Assembly (NCBI GenBank): GCA_034387635.1
Contig: JAOANU010000002.1
Coordinates: 992,001 to 1,056,000, forward strand
Length of the DNA: 64,000 bases
Reading direction: 5' to 3'
Source of the DNA: Rhodosporidiobolus odoratus
Lineage: Eukaryota > Basidiomycota > Microbotryomycetes > Sporidiobolales > Sporidiobolaceae
Shown here: piece by piece, positions 48,584 to 59,873 of the stretch
How the letters are laid out: each line of letters starts with the position of its first letter
Position numbering within the stretch: position 1 is the first letter of the stretch
The notes under the pieces: model-generated
Told to the model about the DNA's origin: nothing
The model's database searches: none
Seen by the model: the letters and a program-made list of their open reading frames with translations, nothing else
Translations under genes and position numbers: made by a program

Positions 48584-51500
48584 TCACTTGCTCCCTACTC
48601 CTGGACCTGCCAACGAAGGTCTAGCCAACCCAATCCTACTCGTCCTAGGCTTCAAGGTCCGAGCGGGCTGTATTGGAGCTCCTGTGCTGCTGCTGGACGA
48701 CACGGTTGCAGCCTTACCGGTCGAAGTTAGAGGAGGGGCAGAAGAAACGGGCTGAGTCGATCCGAGAGGCGGACGTGTTCGCGGGAGGGGCATGGACGAG
48801 AACTGGAGTTTCTGCTGAGGGGCTGGGCGTTTCGTCCCCGAGATCGTACTGGAAGAGGAAGAGGCAGGGAGGAGAGAGGGCGCTGAAGATGAGGATGCGG
48901 AGGCCGAGATTCGAGCAAGGGAAGGGCGGGAAGAAGGACGGAGCGCAGTGGCGGTGGCGGATCTGGTGCCGGCTGCAGGAAGGGAGGATGTCGGACCTAG
49001 GCTCGGACGACTAGCTGGGCGAGACGACGCCGTGGCTGCAGGCTTGGTCAACGCCCCGGCGGACGAACCTCTCGTGGCCGGGATGTTGCTCAAGCTCTTC
49101 GACCCCGTCATTCCTTTGCCGACTGCAGGTACCGGAAGTGCAAGTGAAGTTCTAGGCCTGACCACCGGGGGCGCCATTGATGCTCTCCTCTGCAAGCCTC
49201 CAGTCGTTGCGGGCTTCTTCTCCGGACTCGCCCGAATCTGTTCCCTCGCCTGTCGTGCCTCCCTGAGCCGTTCGAGGCGCGCTCGAGTCGACTCCTTGCG
49301 CTCGCCAGGCGTCTTCGGGGCTTCGGACTGGGCGGAGGAGGCTCGGGCGGGAGGAGGGGTGCTGGGTCGCGCAATAGAGGAGGGTAGGGTAGATTGCCTC
49401 GGCCGGCCGAGACGAGGGGCAGGAACTGCTTGGCCTTCAGCAGGAGCTTTTGTTGAGATGGACGAGGCGAGGTTGGGCGAGCTCTTCGACGATTTGAGGG
49501 AACGGCCAGGCTTGACAACGGTAGAAGGGCGCGAAGCGGCGAAAGGGTGAGGTGCTGCAGGAGTAGCTGCAGGGTCTTCCGCTGCGTCCGGGTAGATGGA
49601 GGTTCGGCGCTGACGAGGTGTAGCAGAGACGGAAGATGATGGGGGAGGGGCAGTTTTGCTGCTCGGCTTGATCTTGGCTGCCCTCAGCTCATCAAGCCGT
49701 CGCTTCAGCTTGTCCGCACCGCTTCCCGTTCTGGCAGAAGTCGCAGAGGCCTCAATAACATGCGAAGTGCTGAGTGGCATTCGAGGCGGAGACGGCGCGA
49801 CATTCCCAATGCCCAGGAGATCGCCTTCCGGAACGAGCGTCGCAGCTTGCGATAAAGAAGAGGTGGAGACCGATGGAGGGAAGGCCGGAGATGCAGGCGT
49901 CGGTGTCTCGAGAGGCGAGTCCAAGCCCGGGGTGAGGGTGCGGGTCGAGCAGGCGAGGAGGTCGCGCTGGTTGTCGAGCTTAGGCGAGGTTGAGGCAGGA
50001 GGTGCGAAGATAGAACTGAGGGTGGGGCGCATCGGAGACTGAAGACCGATGAGAAGGGTGCTGGTAGATTCGGGTTGTAAGGCCGCGGTAGGAGGTGCTT
50101 GATCGAAGCTGCGGAGCGAGACAAACGTCAGCCTGGAAGGAGTGGCAGTGTGTCAATACTAAAAGGGTGCATACAGTACACTTTTCAGCTCCATCGTACC
50201 CCAACCAGTCAACCCGAACCCACTCGTGCTCGTTCCCTCATCAAATCCACTGCTTCCACTCTCACTGATTTCGGACAAGCTGTCCTCCCTCATCCTTCCC
50301 TGCTTGACCGCCCCTTCATTCCCGGTATATCCGTCCCATCGCTCCGCCGCAATGGAGACAATCCTAGGCTTGACCGGCGAATCGCGGTAGTCCTTGAAGC
50401 TCGCCGTCGAAGCATTCAAGAATGACATATCCGCCTCAGGCCCTTCCTCCGCAATAGTGCTGACGTTCAACCCAAAACTCGGATCGTGCACAAAGGTGGT
50501 AGTGTTGCCGGGAAGAAGGAAACTGGGTTCGGCGGTGGCGGTGAGAAGGCTGGGTTCGTTGGTCCCGGTTGGAAGGAGAAAGCTGGGTTCGCTGACGGCA
50601 ACTAGTAGGCTGGCTTCTCCAGTATGCGGCTCGGGTGGTGAGAGAAGAAAGCTTGGCTCGGCTAGACCGGCGAGCAGATCCGGCTCTTTTGCTGTAGGTG
50701 CCGGGGGAAGAAGAAAGCTTGGCTCGTCGAAGGCAGCCGACACAGCACTGCCCGTAGGGGACAATGTCTGATGGGATGCGATAGGTTCGTGCTCGGCGTC
50801 AAGAGGCGGGACTGGCGGAAGAGCGGCGAGGGCGAGTCCGGCTGAGCGGGAAAGGGAGCGAGAGAGGGGACCGTTGCTGGTCAGACTTGACGGGAGGATG
50901 TTGGAGGAGAAGGATGGGGTTGATTTGCTACTGGGCAGCTTAGGCGTCTGGTGTAGAGGTGTTGTGCGAGGGTTGAAGGCCTGAGACCGCGAGCGCAACA
51001 TGCCGCCAGCTAGCACCTCGCCCACATCCCCGACGTTGTCCTCGGCTTCTTCGCCAATGTCCGACAGCGCGAAGGATTCGAGCGTGACATCGCTGCCGTT
51101 TCCGCCGCTAAGAAGAAAGGACCCGCCTTCGTCAACGATGAGGGATAAATCGCCGCCATCGATTTGCTGAGTCGTGAGGTTTACGGAAGTGTCTCCTGCA
51201 GGTGCGGAGAGTCAGCACAGTAGGGAGCTCTTGCTGGACATAGTACATACCTTCTCTGACCGAGCTGCCTTCCTTGACCGGTGAAAGACTCCTGCTCTTC
51301 CTCCGTCGACTCTTTTCCTCCCTGATGACACTCATCACGCCCCACTTCTTCCCCGTTGCTCGTCCTTTTGGCAGTCCCTGCAGCGGTACGTTTTCCGCCT
51401 CCTCCTCTGCTCGGTACGCTCCTCCCGCCTGAAGCCTCCCATCGCTCATTCCAGCGAGAGCGTCCGAAGTTGTTTCGTCGAACGAATCTTCGAAGAAGGA

Positions 51501-51719
51501 GAACCTGAGGGGACTGCTTTTCCTGACGGAGGAGGCTAGAGAGGGTGCCGAGAGGGAATGGCGGGAGGAGGGACGGAGGGGTCTCGTAGAGGAAGAGGAT
51601 GCGGGAGGTGGGGAGAGAGCGAGGTCGATGAGCAGACCGTGGCTAGGTGGTGAGCTGGAGGTGGAAGGCAAGGGTGGCTGTTTTGAGTGGGGCATGTCGG
51701 TGGCCCGAGACGGGTTCAT
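48584..51719 (-). CDS. Unrecognised large disordered protein with EPSFLL repeats and an SxIP motif
   Basis: Three exons join in phase: 51719 to about 51250, about 51196 to 50178, and about 50108 to 48584, giving roughly 1,000 residues. The second junction reads MELKSVLFDQAPPTAALQPE (CT plus C), with a GTATGC donor. The sequence is Ser/Pro/Ala-rich throughout. Residues encoded at 50465-50730 carry seven variants of a short unit: DEPSFLLP, AEPSFLLS, GEASLLVA, SEPSFLLP, NEPSLLTA, AEPSFLLP and HDPSFGLN; SFLLSGG occurs earlier too. A charged helix (STRARLERLREARQAREQIR) follows. The basic C-terminal third contains SNIP (49079-49090) within KSLSNIPATRGS, an SxIP peptide of the kind bound by EB1-type plus-end proteins. 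Microtubule association is inference; no folded domain is recognised. Confidence 0.68.
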
Positions 51720-52311
51720 GGCGGCGGAGAAGGGAGTTTGGGGAGGGTAACTTGAAGGCTGCGGCAAGGGAGAAGAGGTTAGCGAATCCAGCAGTCGAGG
51801 GGGGGCAGAAGCGGGCAAGGGGTGGGACAACCAACCTGTCGTGCCTCTCCTGTGTCCTGCTCGCGCTGGAACAGCTTTGGTGGAGAGGCTAACGGGTCGA
51901 ATGCCCTGAGACTGTTGATTGACAAGTCTGCCATCTAGTATCGACCTGACCGGGTGTAATGGGGTATCGCCGTGAATCTAGACGCTTGTTGTAGCCTTGA
52001 GTAGTCAGTACAAGCCAGCTAGTCGAGAAGTAGGGGATTCAAGCAGGACGCAGCAAAGATGCGTCGCAGAACAAGATTACCATTCATCGATCATCCTGGA
52101 CACCCACCTCAGTGGCTACGGTACAGCTGCCTGGAACCATAACAGTGACCTCATCAGCGCCTGACAACCCTCGTGCTACCCCGCTAGCTCGGACTCGCCA
52201 TCTTCCCCTCGTCCTCCTTCCCATTCCCCCACTTCGATCCCCGTCTGCTGCACAGATCGTCTCCAACCCTCGACAGTACCTACGACAGAGAGCCTTACAC
52301 TTGACCCCAAC
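51720..52311. promoter_or_regulatory. Divergent promoter region (large disordered protein / cyclophilin)
   Basis: About 590 bp between start codons on opposite strands. No gene, repeat or clear core-promoter motif was seen. CT-rich sequence at 52190-52260 precedes the cyclophilin ATG. Confidence 0.4.
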
Positions 52312-53618
52312 ATGGTAAGCCTCCCCTCTCTCGTCTGTCGCCTGCCGCTCGCTTACCTGACTTTCCCCTCCTGCAGTCTGTAACCCTTCACACTACCCAC
52401 GGCGAGCTCAAGGTACTCCCAATCCAATCAGCCCTGAACCAACTCGTGGCTGACCCCCCGCCCTCCGTCGTACAGATCGAGGTCTTTTGCGAGGCAGTCC
52501 CGAAATGTGCAGAGGTCAGTTCCACCTCCCTGTCACAAACGGGAGGCGCCTGAATCTGCCAGCTCACGCCAAAACCCAATCCGCAGAACTTCCTCGCCCT
52601 CGCTGCCAGCGGACAGTACGATGGATGCCTGTTCCACCGGTCCGTCGCTCCTGTCTTTTCCATCTCATTCAGCTTTTCTCGCCGCGCCTTCAACAAAGCC
52701 ACTGACAAGCCGCGACGTGCAGAAATATCAAAGGCTTCATGGCACAGACGGGAGATCCGACTGGGACTGGCAAGGGAGGGCAGAGTATTTGGGGGAAACC
52801 TTTTCCGGATGAAGTCCGAGGGACGTTGAAGGTACGCAGCGCCTCGATCCCACGTAGCGCTCACCTGCGTGGATTCCAGTGGTGGAAGGCCGGGCCCACG
52901 CTGCTCGTCATGGTCGGTGTGGCTGATCAGGGTTCTGGCTCGCAGTTCAATGCACGAGGAATCGTTGCTATGGCAAATTCGGGACCCGATACGAACAAGT
53001 CAGTCTCGTCTTACTCCACTCGCGCCTGCCGGCTCTGGTGCTGATGCGTCAAGTCTTTGCAGGTCACAATTCTTCATCACCTGTTCGTCCTCGCCCTCCT
53101 CCGAATATCCTCTCAGCTATCCGGGTCCTGTCTCATTTCAACCTGACATGACTCACGCCCGCCCTGTCTACAGATGCCAAGCAACCTCATCTCGACACGA
53201 AGTATAGCATCTTTGGGCGGTATGCTTTGCCATCTCAACTCCACTGTCTTTCTCCACCCTGACCCTTGCTTTCCTGTCGCAGGGTGATTGACGGAACAGA
53301 CTCGACCCTAGATGCGATGGTAAGCTAACGGCTTGCGCTCGGTCGCGATTCAATGCCGCGCGGGAAACTGACTTGAGCCTTTTTCGCCTGCAGGAAAAAG
53401 TGCCAGTGAACGAAAAGATGCGACCAACAACGCCCATCAAAATTGAGCGGGTGCGTTCTCGTCTCCACCATGCCCATCTAGCTTGGGATGCGATTTGGGG
53501 CGCGGCAGCTCCTTGAAGGAGGAAGACTGGATCGGTTATGCTGACATGGCTTCGGCCTCTCTTTTTTTCGAGTTCGCAGGTGGAGATTCACGCAAACCCG
53601 TTGGCGGAAAAGGCATAG
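52312..53618 (+). CDS. PPIL3-type cyclophilin (peptidyl-prolyl isomerase)
   Basis: PPIL3 cyclophilins are spliceosome-associated proline isomerases. The spliced protein reads [111 protein letters not shown] and [20 protein letters not shown], ending NPLAEKA, TAG 53616-53618. Catalytic-site elements [15 protein letters not shown] and SQFFIT are present. Compared with the human protein, the active-site cleft Arg and Phe are kept. The gene is cut by about eight introns, and the first coding exon is just ATG (52312-52314) followed by GTAAGC. Length (about 165 residues) is typical. Confidence 0.94.
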
Positions 53619-53976
53619 ATACATGACTGGCATTGCGATACACTATAGCTGCCTTGCCGTGTACGAACAGGCGGGAGAGAAAAAGCGGTGTTGTTGCCGC
53701 TTCGTCCGACTTCGGCTTCGCGTCGTTAGTCGTGCTGAGCAAGATCGATCTCCTCACCTTCTCTCACAATTGTCTCGCCTTCGCGTCTCTGCTTGTACAC
53801 TCGCCCCACGCCTACTCGAACACTGCTACTGTCCAGCAACAGCCTCCCTGCGTATCGAGTAGATCGCCACATCTGTGTCAAGTCCCCGGACCCGCCGGCT
53901 TGATCAGCCTCAGCCTCAGCCTCGAGCAAGGAGCGAGTCATTAGACCCAGTCTACACACTCTTTACACTCTCTACA
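53619..53976. other. Intergenic region cyclophilin-IDO
   Basis: Same-strand spacing with the 3' end of the cyclophilin gene and the IDO promoter. A 103-codon plus frame (53633-53944) has no domain and is not supported. Confidence 0.4.
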
Positions 53977-55815
53977 ATGTCTACCCCACCTACTGCCATT
54001 CGACCCTTTCATCGTCGGGCCCCCTTCCCCATTTTCGAAGACGATTCCTCAACCTCATCCTTGACCCAACTCCCCTCGAACCATTTCCTTGCTCAGCGTC
54101 CCGTAACTCCACCTCAACAGGAATCCGTCCTCGCTCACCAACTCGCCAATTGGGCGGATCGTGCCAGACCCGATACTTCCTCCCTCGCTGCCGCCGATTT
54201 CGATGTCAGCGTAGAGACGGGGTTCATGCCCCCACAGGAGCCGGTGCAAAGCCTGCAGGGGATGGGGCATGGCTGGGACGACCTTGAGGATTGCTTGGCG
54301 AGTGTACAAGAGGAGGCGGCCGGCATTCCGGGCGGTGGGGTCGGAAAGCTTAGCGAGCGATGGAGGTTGAGCGTCAAGCAGGTAAGCAGGCTGTGCGCAC
54401 TCTCTCGAGCGCCGCCAGCTCACAACCATGCCCTCCCGTTCCACAGCTACCCATCGCCTCCCTCGAACCGCTTACCACCCTTCCCCTCCTGCGCCGAGCT
54501 CACACACTCCTCGCCCACCTCGTCCACTTCTACATGCACTCGACTTTCCCGTCCCAGTCTGTCGTTCCCGCTGCTTTGGCCATACCGCTGGTCAAGGTGA
54601 GCGACAGGCTGGGTCTGCCGCCTATCCTCACCTACGCGGATACCGTCCTGTGGGCGTGGAAACTCACGGACAAGTCGCAAGGCCTGAGGGCTGAGTAAGC
54701 TTCATCGAACTACCTAGATGGTCTCTTGAAAGCTGACTTTGAATCGAATCTTCTGCAGCAACGTCGAAATCACCACAACCTTCACTCCCACCCCTTCCGA
54801 ACGCGCCTTTTTCCTCCTCTCCCTCTTCTGCGAGCTCCATGGTCCCGCCATCCTCCGCCTCATGTCCGCCACCCTCGACGAAGCCTTCTTCGCCGACTCT
54901 GTCGCCCTCGGCCGTATCGCTTCCTACCTGCAATCCATCGCCCTCCTCATCGACGAGCTTACCGCCCTCATGGCCGGCGCGACGGGGGGCACCTTCGGAC
55001 CTGGAGGGAGGGAGCACATCTCTCCTGCGGCGTTCTATTGGGAGATCCGCCCCTGGTTCAACGGTGGGAAATGGGTGTATGAGGGAGTTGGACCGGACGG
55101 GGAAGGTCGGGAGATGGAGTGGGGAGGACCTTCGGCGGGCCAATCCAGTCTTGTTCACGCCCTTGATCTCTTCCTGGGCGTCGATCATTCTCCACGTCAC
55201 GCGTCTTACCCTCAGCCCAGTTCTGCCTCGCCCGCCTCAACGTCCGGCGCGCCTACTCCATCTTTCCCCAATACCTTCGCCGAGCAAGTTTCGTCTCCCA
55301 CTCTGGCCAAAGCCGTCGACGTCACCGAAAACCCTCTACCCTCTCTTCACAAAACCCCTTCCGATTCGACCTTTATGCAGCGAATGATGCACTACATGCC
55401 CGGTCACCACCGTTCCTTTCTCCGTCACCTCTCTTCCCTCCACCTCTCCAACCCTTCCGCCCCGACCGCTCCGATCCTCCCCTCCCTACGAGATCTCGCT
55501 CAACGTCACCCCTTCGAGTTGCGAGAGGCGTACGATACCGCCGTTTCGTCGATGAAGCGCTTCAGGGATACTCACATTCGGTTGGCTACCTTCTTCATTG
55601 TTCAACAAGCTAGGAGGGAACCGCCGAAGGATAGTCCTCATTGGGCGGGGTGGGAGGCGAAGAGGTTGGCGAAGGAACAGGAGGAAGAGGAGAGGAGGAG
55701 AAAGGGGGAGGAGGTCAAGAAAGAGGCCATTGCGGGAACGGGGGGGACGGATTTGGTCAGCTTTTTGAAGAGGTGTAGGGATCGGACGGCCGAGGCCAAG
55801 TTGGAGGGGCGTTGA
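53977..55815 (+). CDS. BNA2: Indoleamine 2,3-dioxygenase
   Basis: IDO opens the indole ring of tryptophan to N-formylkynurenine, the first step of de novo NAD synthesis, with haem. The protein starts MSTPPTAIRPFHRRAPFPIF and has VETGFMPPQEPVQSL early, where family members carry the substrate-entry strand. Later exons give LPLLRRAHTLLAHLVHFYMH, VPAALAIPLVKVSDRLGLPP and LTYADTVLWAWKLTD, typical of the small-to-large domain transition. The large domain has LSLFCELHGPAILRLM, FYWEIRPWFNGG, the repeat of MMHYMPGHHRSFLRHLSSL and LREAYDTAVSSMKRFRDTHI; the His of DTHIRLATFFI is the likely proximal haem ligand. Two introns. The C-terminal charged tail extends beyond the catalytic core. TGA is 55813-55815. 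Confidence 0.93.
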
Positions 55816-56083
55816 GTCAGTAAGTGGTCAGTCGGTGCTTCTCTTGTCGGTTTGGTTTCTTCGTCGCGCTGGTCGCTCTTTTTGCCCGCACTCGGTTGTA
55901 AACTCGTTCGTTTTGTTGCCACACTTGCAATACGCTTCGGTTCCCCAGGTCTAGCTGCTTTAAGACCAGGTGGAGCAAGAACAGTACGCCGTGAGGAAGT
56001 GTCTGGGGTTGCCGGGATAAAACTACGGAAGGAGACCAAGCTAAATATACATAATCCCTTGATGTGAAGCCGCTTGTCCAAAC

Positions 56084-56165
56084 GCGCTGGTAGTATAACG
56101 GTTAGTATACGGATTTCCCAGACTTGAAGATGTCCGAGAATCGGGTTCGACTCCCGACCAGCGCA
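56084..56165 (+). tRNA. tRNA-Gly(CCC) with 10-nt intron
   Basis: A full cloverleaf folds: acceptor stem 56084-56090 with 56158-56164, D arm GTAT/GTAT, anticodon stem CGGAT/GTCCG, T arm with TTCGACT loop closed by TCGGG/CCCGA, discriminator A at 56165. The anticodon loop is TTCCCA, then GACTTGAAGA, then T. Removing 56121-56130 leaves a normal seven-base loop with anticodon CCC (56117-56119), reading GGG. The intron starts one base 3' of the anticodon, the standard nuclear position. A short T run (56168-56172) follows and can end polymerase III transcription. An internal A box and B box (GGGTTCGACTCCC) are present. Confidence 0.9.
56121..56130 (+). other. tRNA-Gly intron
   Basis: Ten bases between position 37 and 38 of the tRNA. 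Without removal the anticodon loop would have 17 bases. Position fits the canonical splice site of nuclear tRNA introns. Confidence 0.8.
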
Positions 56166-56420
56166 ATCTTTTGCACTAGGTATCTTCTGGCTCTTTTCTT
56201 TTCCCTTCCCCGCTGCCCCCTGCCCTCTTCAGCTGCCAGATGCTTCTTTTCTCCCTTCCTGATCCGACAAGCCCTTCGGCAGCCCACACATAGAGAGCAA
56301 ACGTTCTCAATCGCCTTTGCTTCCTCATTTCCTTGAGCGTGCATAGTCATGAGAAAACCAGGTCAGGGGCCGGAGTGAGACCTTGATGCAGATCTGCTGT
56401 TTCGCTGGGACCAACGCTAA

Positions 56421-57800
56421 CTAGGCAAGAGGCTTGCACGATGCAAGGAAAAAATCAGAACGAAAAACCATTTGATTTTGAATTCGTATGCACCTTACCA
56501 GGAGCGACACGGCTACAACAAGCGGACCCTTCCCCTCTGACTTTTGAGCAAGTAGGTTCTCAACGACGTGCCTACTGCCCGCAGGCGCCCCCTCGCCAGC
56601 CTCTGTAGCGACGAGGGTGTCTTTGCTCGAGGCGGTCGCATCTTCGATCCTTACCAAGTACACGACAGGCTCGTCCGTGTCCGTCTCGGTCTGCAGCGGG
56701 CTCTCCGGAAGACGGAGGCGAGACTCAGCTGCTGAAGGTCTGGCCAGAACGCTGGTGAGCCACTCCTGGTCGTCGGAAGACAGCGCGCAGTGCCACCTTC
56801 AGCCTGAAGAGGACCCGGAGGAGGGAAAGGTACCGAGTATGGCTGGCGCTGCTGCCGCTGTAGTCGGCAGTAGTCTTGTCCGCAGCGAGGAGGCGTGCTG
56901 TTGTTCCAGCCTTGATCAGTGCACTGCGAAGATCCGCACAAAGCCTGCGGCGGCGAAGCAGGGAAGCGCTACTGGCGAGGAGGAAGAGGGGTAGGGACAG
57001 ACCGGCGGCAGGTGGGCGGCGGGTGCTGTGGCTGATAACGGTGATTGACGGAACGCTTGTCGGGGGCGTCCCAACCTAACGAGCTGGAATCGTCGTCCGT
57101 CTGAGGCGGAAGAGGTGGGACTCGCTGAGACTGAACAGTGTTTAGGCAGCCGCGACGGGGAACGGCAGTGAGTGTATGGCCACCAGATGGGACGTGGGGT
57201 CCGCCGCGACCGGCGTGGTAGCCATAGGTGGTCCCTGAAGGGGAGCGAGGCGAGGTAGGCGAGGTTTTCCAACCGTCTCGAGGGCCGCCGTCCGAGCTGT
57301 CGACTCCGATGTTTCTCGTCATGTCCCAGCCGAAGTTCTGCTGAGGACCTTGAGGCTGCATCAGCAGCAGCGAAGGCGGCCTATTGTCGAAGCGAGCACT
57401 CCCTCCCTCACCCTGTCCTCCCTGCTCATTCCTCCCGTTCCCCCAACTCCAACCCTGCCCACTTCCAGCCTGTCCAGCATGACCTCTACCTCTACCGAAG
57501 GTGCCTCTCCCCTTGCCTTGACCTCCGAACCCAATACCGCTCGCCGAGTTGCGGATCATGTCGCTCATGAGAGTGGGACTGGAAGGGGGAAGACCGGGCA
57601 CGGGGACTCACGCTCCGGACTGGGGTTGTTGTTGAGTCTGAAGGGGAGAAGATTTGCTTTGCCAATCGCCGAAGGCTGCAGATTGAGAAGGGCGTGGAGG
57701 AGAAGAGGGAGTTGTTGTGCCTGCGAGTTGAGGGGAAGAGGGATGGTCAGTAGCGTTGCGGAAGAGGTGAGGGAGCACTAGATGGCACACCCCAGCCCAT
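56421..57800 (-). CDS. Unrecognised Gly/Arg-rich protein, about six exons
   Basis: From ATG 57800 a first exon (MGWG, split) joins TTTPSSPPRPSQSAAFGDWQ, then a long exon starting PTLMSDMIRNSASGIGFGGQ with GKGRGTFGRGRGHAG, an RGG-like stretch common in RNA-binding proteins. This exon ends after TCRR; a GTCTGT donor near 57004 and a CGCAG acceptor at about 56944 lead to LCADLRSALIKAGTTARLLA, and a further intron leads to VLARPSAAESRLRLPESP and VVYLVRIEDATASSKDTLVA. A last intron with GTAAGG donor near 56508 would leave the tail PLA and TAG at 56421. All phases agree. The GWD repeats (SLGWDAP, NFGWDM) are notable. I recognise no family. The 5' end may extend upstream. Confidence 0.5.
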
Positions 57801-58105
57801 CCTGTCCTTAGAGGAGGAGAAAAGACGATGAAGTGAAGAAAGGAAGGAAGAGAGCCGTGGCAGGAAGGGGAGAAAGTCTTCGGTGATGGCGAGTCGTAAG
57901 CGCAAACAGCGAGGCGGAACGTCAGAGGTAGACACAGCTATGCTCGATGCTCACGAATAGCGAGTCGACCCGAGACGCACAAGCCCAAGAAAAGGCGCAA
58001 AATGGGAAATCCACCAGCCTTATTACCCAGATTGTCAGACAAGTGCACTGACTATATACACTGTGAGCCTAAGCCGCGCTACCCGACTGTCGCCCCTCTC
58101 GTCCT
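57801..58105. other. Region between two minus-strand genes
   Basis: Promoter of the Gly/Arg-rich gene and 3' end of the amine oxidase. No gene supported; an upstream noncoding exon could lie near 57930. Confidence 0.35.
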
Positions 58106-59562
58106 CTATGCCTGGTTCTCCGCCAACCTCTGCAGCAACTCCCTAACCCTCTCCCCCTCCCTCTTCCCGCTAATCACCGCTCCAGCCACACTCCCATGGT
58201 TGTCAATCACCGTGTGCTCCCCCGCCCACCCAAGTCTTCCTTCCCACGTCGACCTCGAGACCAAGAAGAAGTCCAACGGGGTATTCGGCGCGCCGTCCGC
58301 ATCTTTCTGCAGCACGATCGGGGTGGACGTCGCCCCTCGTGAGAAGGGGTCTTTAAGCCAATCGGTCACGAGCGCGACGCTTGGTTCCGGTGGAGAGTCG
58401 GAGGAGGAGGAAGCGAGGCGCTCGACGAGGTAGGCGTGGAAGGCGGAGGTGATTCCCGAAGTTGGGAAGGTCGAGAGGTGACGAGCTGCGTCGGCACCGA
58501 TGTAGGCAAGGAGCGTAGGGTGAGCCGGATTGGCCATGCGTTGGAAAGAGGTGACTGGAATGACGGTGCGGGAGAAGAGGTCGCGGAGGTTGGAGGGCTT
58601 GTCGGAGGACGAGGAGGAGGGCGTGACGGGAAGGAGAAGGAACGAGCCATTCTGCGGAGGAGACGGCCACCATGCTGAGGGGTACGAGAGTACGATCTTC
58701 TCGAGAGCGCCAGTCCGCATACGCTGGATGGCGGAAGTGAACTGGTGAGAAAGGCTGGGGGTAAAGGTGGGAGGTGCTTCCCGAAGAACGGCGTGCGGGA
58801 TGGTGGAGATGACGGTCTTGGCAGTGTACTGCTTGCCGCTTTTGGTAGTCACCTTCACACCCTCCTTCGTGCCGAGATCCTCAATGGAAATCACCTCCGA
58901 GTCGAGGTGGACTTCGCCTCCAGCTGCCTTGACATCTGCCAGCAGGTTCCTGATGACCTCACCGCCGTAGCCCCCCGCAGGCCATGCATCCGTTCCTCCA
59001 AAGCCCTGCTCGAAGCCGCTGTACTTGGCGCTTTGCTCTTCAAGAGTTGCGCCGGCACCGATCTCGACGGTACGAGCAAGAGCAACGAGGCGAGGGTCTT
59101 CAAGTTTGGGGACGAGGATGGAGGCAATGGAAGCGTCGATGGGGGCAGAGGGAGGAGGGGAAAAGGCGTTTTGTGCGGACGTGGCGAAGAGGGAAGTTGC
59201 CTCGGCTTCGGAAAGAGGACCGTTGGCGCCGTAGACGAGGCCCTTTGCACCTTCGGCGATGTGTACATCCTGCAACATGAATTCTCAGTGACTAGTTGGA
59301 ATCAAGGGAGGAGACAAGGGTAGCGCACCATGCCCAACTCTTCAGTGATGAGTTTAGCGGCAGGATTTCCCTCTCTGAACCCGTGAATCATCGAGCAGCC
59401 GAGGTCGACTGGGCGAGGGGTGTCGGTCGAAGTGTATGCTCGTCCTCCGACTCGGTGGCGTGCTTCGAGAATGGCAATACGGTGGTGAGTGAGGGAGCGA
59501 GCGGCAGTAAGAGCGGCAAGGCCGGCTCCAAGGATGAGGGTATCGTAGGTCGGGGCAGCCAT
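58106..59562 (-). CDS. Flavin-containing amine oxidase
   Basis: Amine oxidases of the polyamine/monoamine group use FAD to oxidise C-N bonds. The N terminus has the Rossmann dinucleotide element TLILGAGLAALTAARSL, then IAILEARHRVGGRAYT, the conserved ERxxxxGGR-type motif, and LGCSMIHGFREGNP. One intron (near 59328-59279) follows ITEELGM. Further on are FGGTDAWPAGGYGG, the strand VKVTTKSGKQYTAKTVISTI with IPHAVL, LEKIVLSYPSAWWP, and the C-terminal GRLGWAGEHTVIDNHGSVAGAVISG, the family's FAD-binding GE-T----G-v-GA-SG motif. The third glycine of GxGxxG is alanine here. Length about 467 residues is normal. Preferred substrate (polyamine, histone lysine or other) cannot be told. Head-to-head with TFG1, 311 bp away. 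Confidence 0.88.
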
Positions 59563-59873
59563 GGTCGGGTAAGTGTCGGGTGTGAGGCTTATGACTGAGA
59601 GCGTCTAGCGGCTAGACTGTGTTCGATTCTGGGCAAGTCGAGGAGGCGAGAGTGGGGTCGGCTTCAGTCACTCACAACCTCGTTCACTTGACTGCTGAAC
59701 GAGCTATACACTCAACTAGTAAGTCTACTCCCACGGGCCGGAGCCTGATCCGCGTCACGCCCATCCTAGTTCATCACCTTTTCCTCTCATCATTCTCAAC
59801 TGATGAACGCATTCGACGACATCGGCATGGGCAAGCTGCAAGAGTGCACGGCCGGTATAGCTACAGCTCTAGT
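59563..59873. promoter_or_regulatory. Bidirectional promoter (amine oxidase / TFG1)
   Basis: 311 bp between divergent start codons. No TATA box is obvious. The TFG1 leader could be spliced, because ACTAGTAAGTC near 59715-59725 contains a donor-like GTAAGT. Confidence 0.45.

Noticed and set aside
48584..51719. Two or three separate genes
   Set aside because: The three long frames join in phase with good donors (GTATGT and GTATGC) and acceptors, so one gene is simpler.
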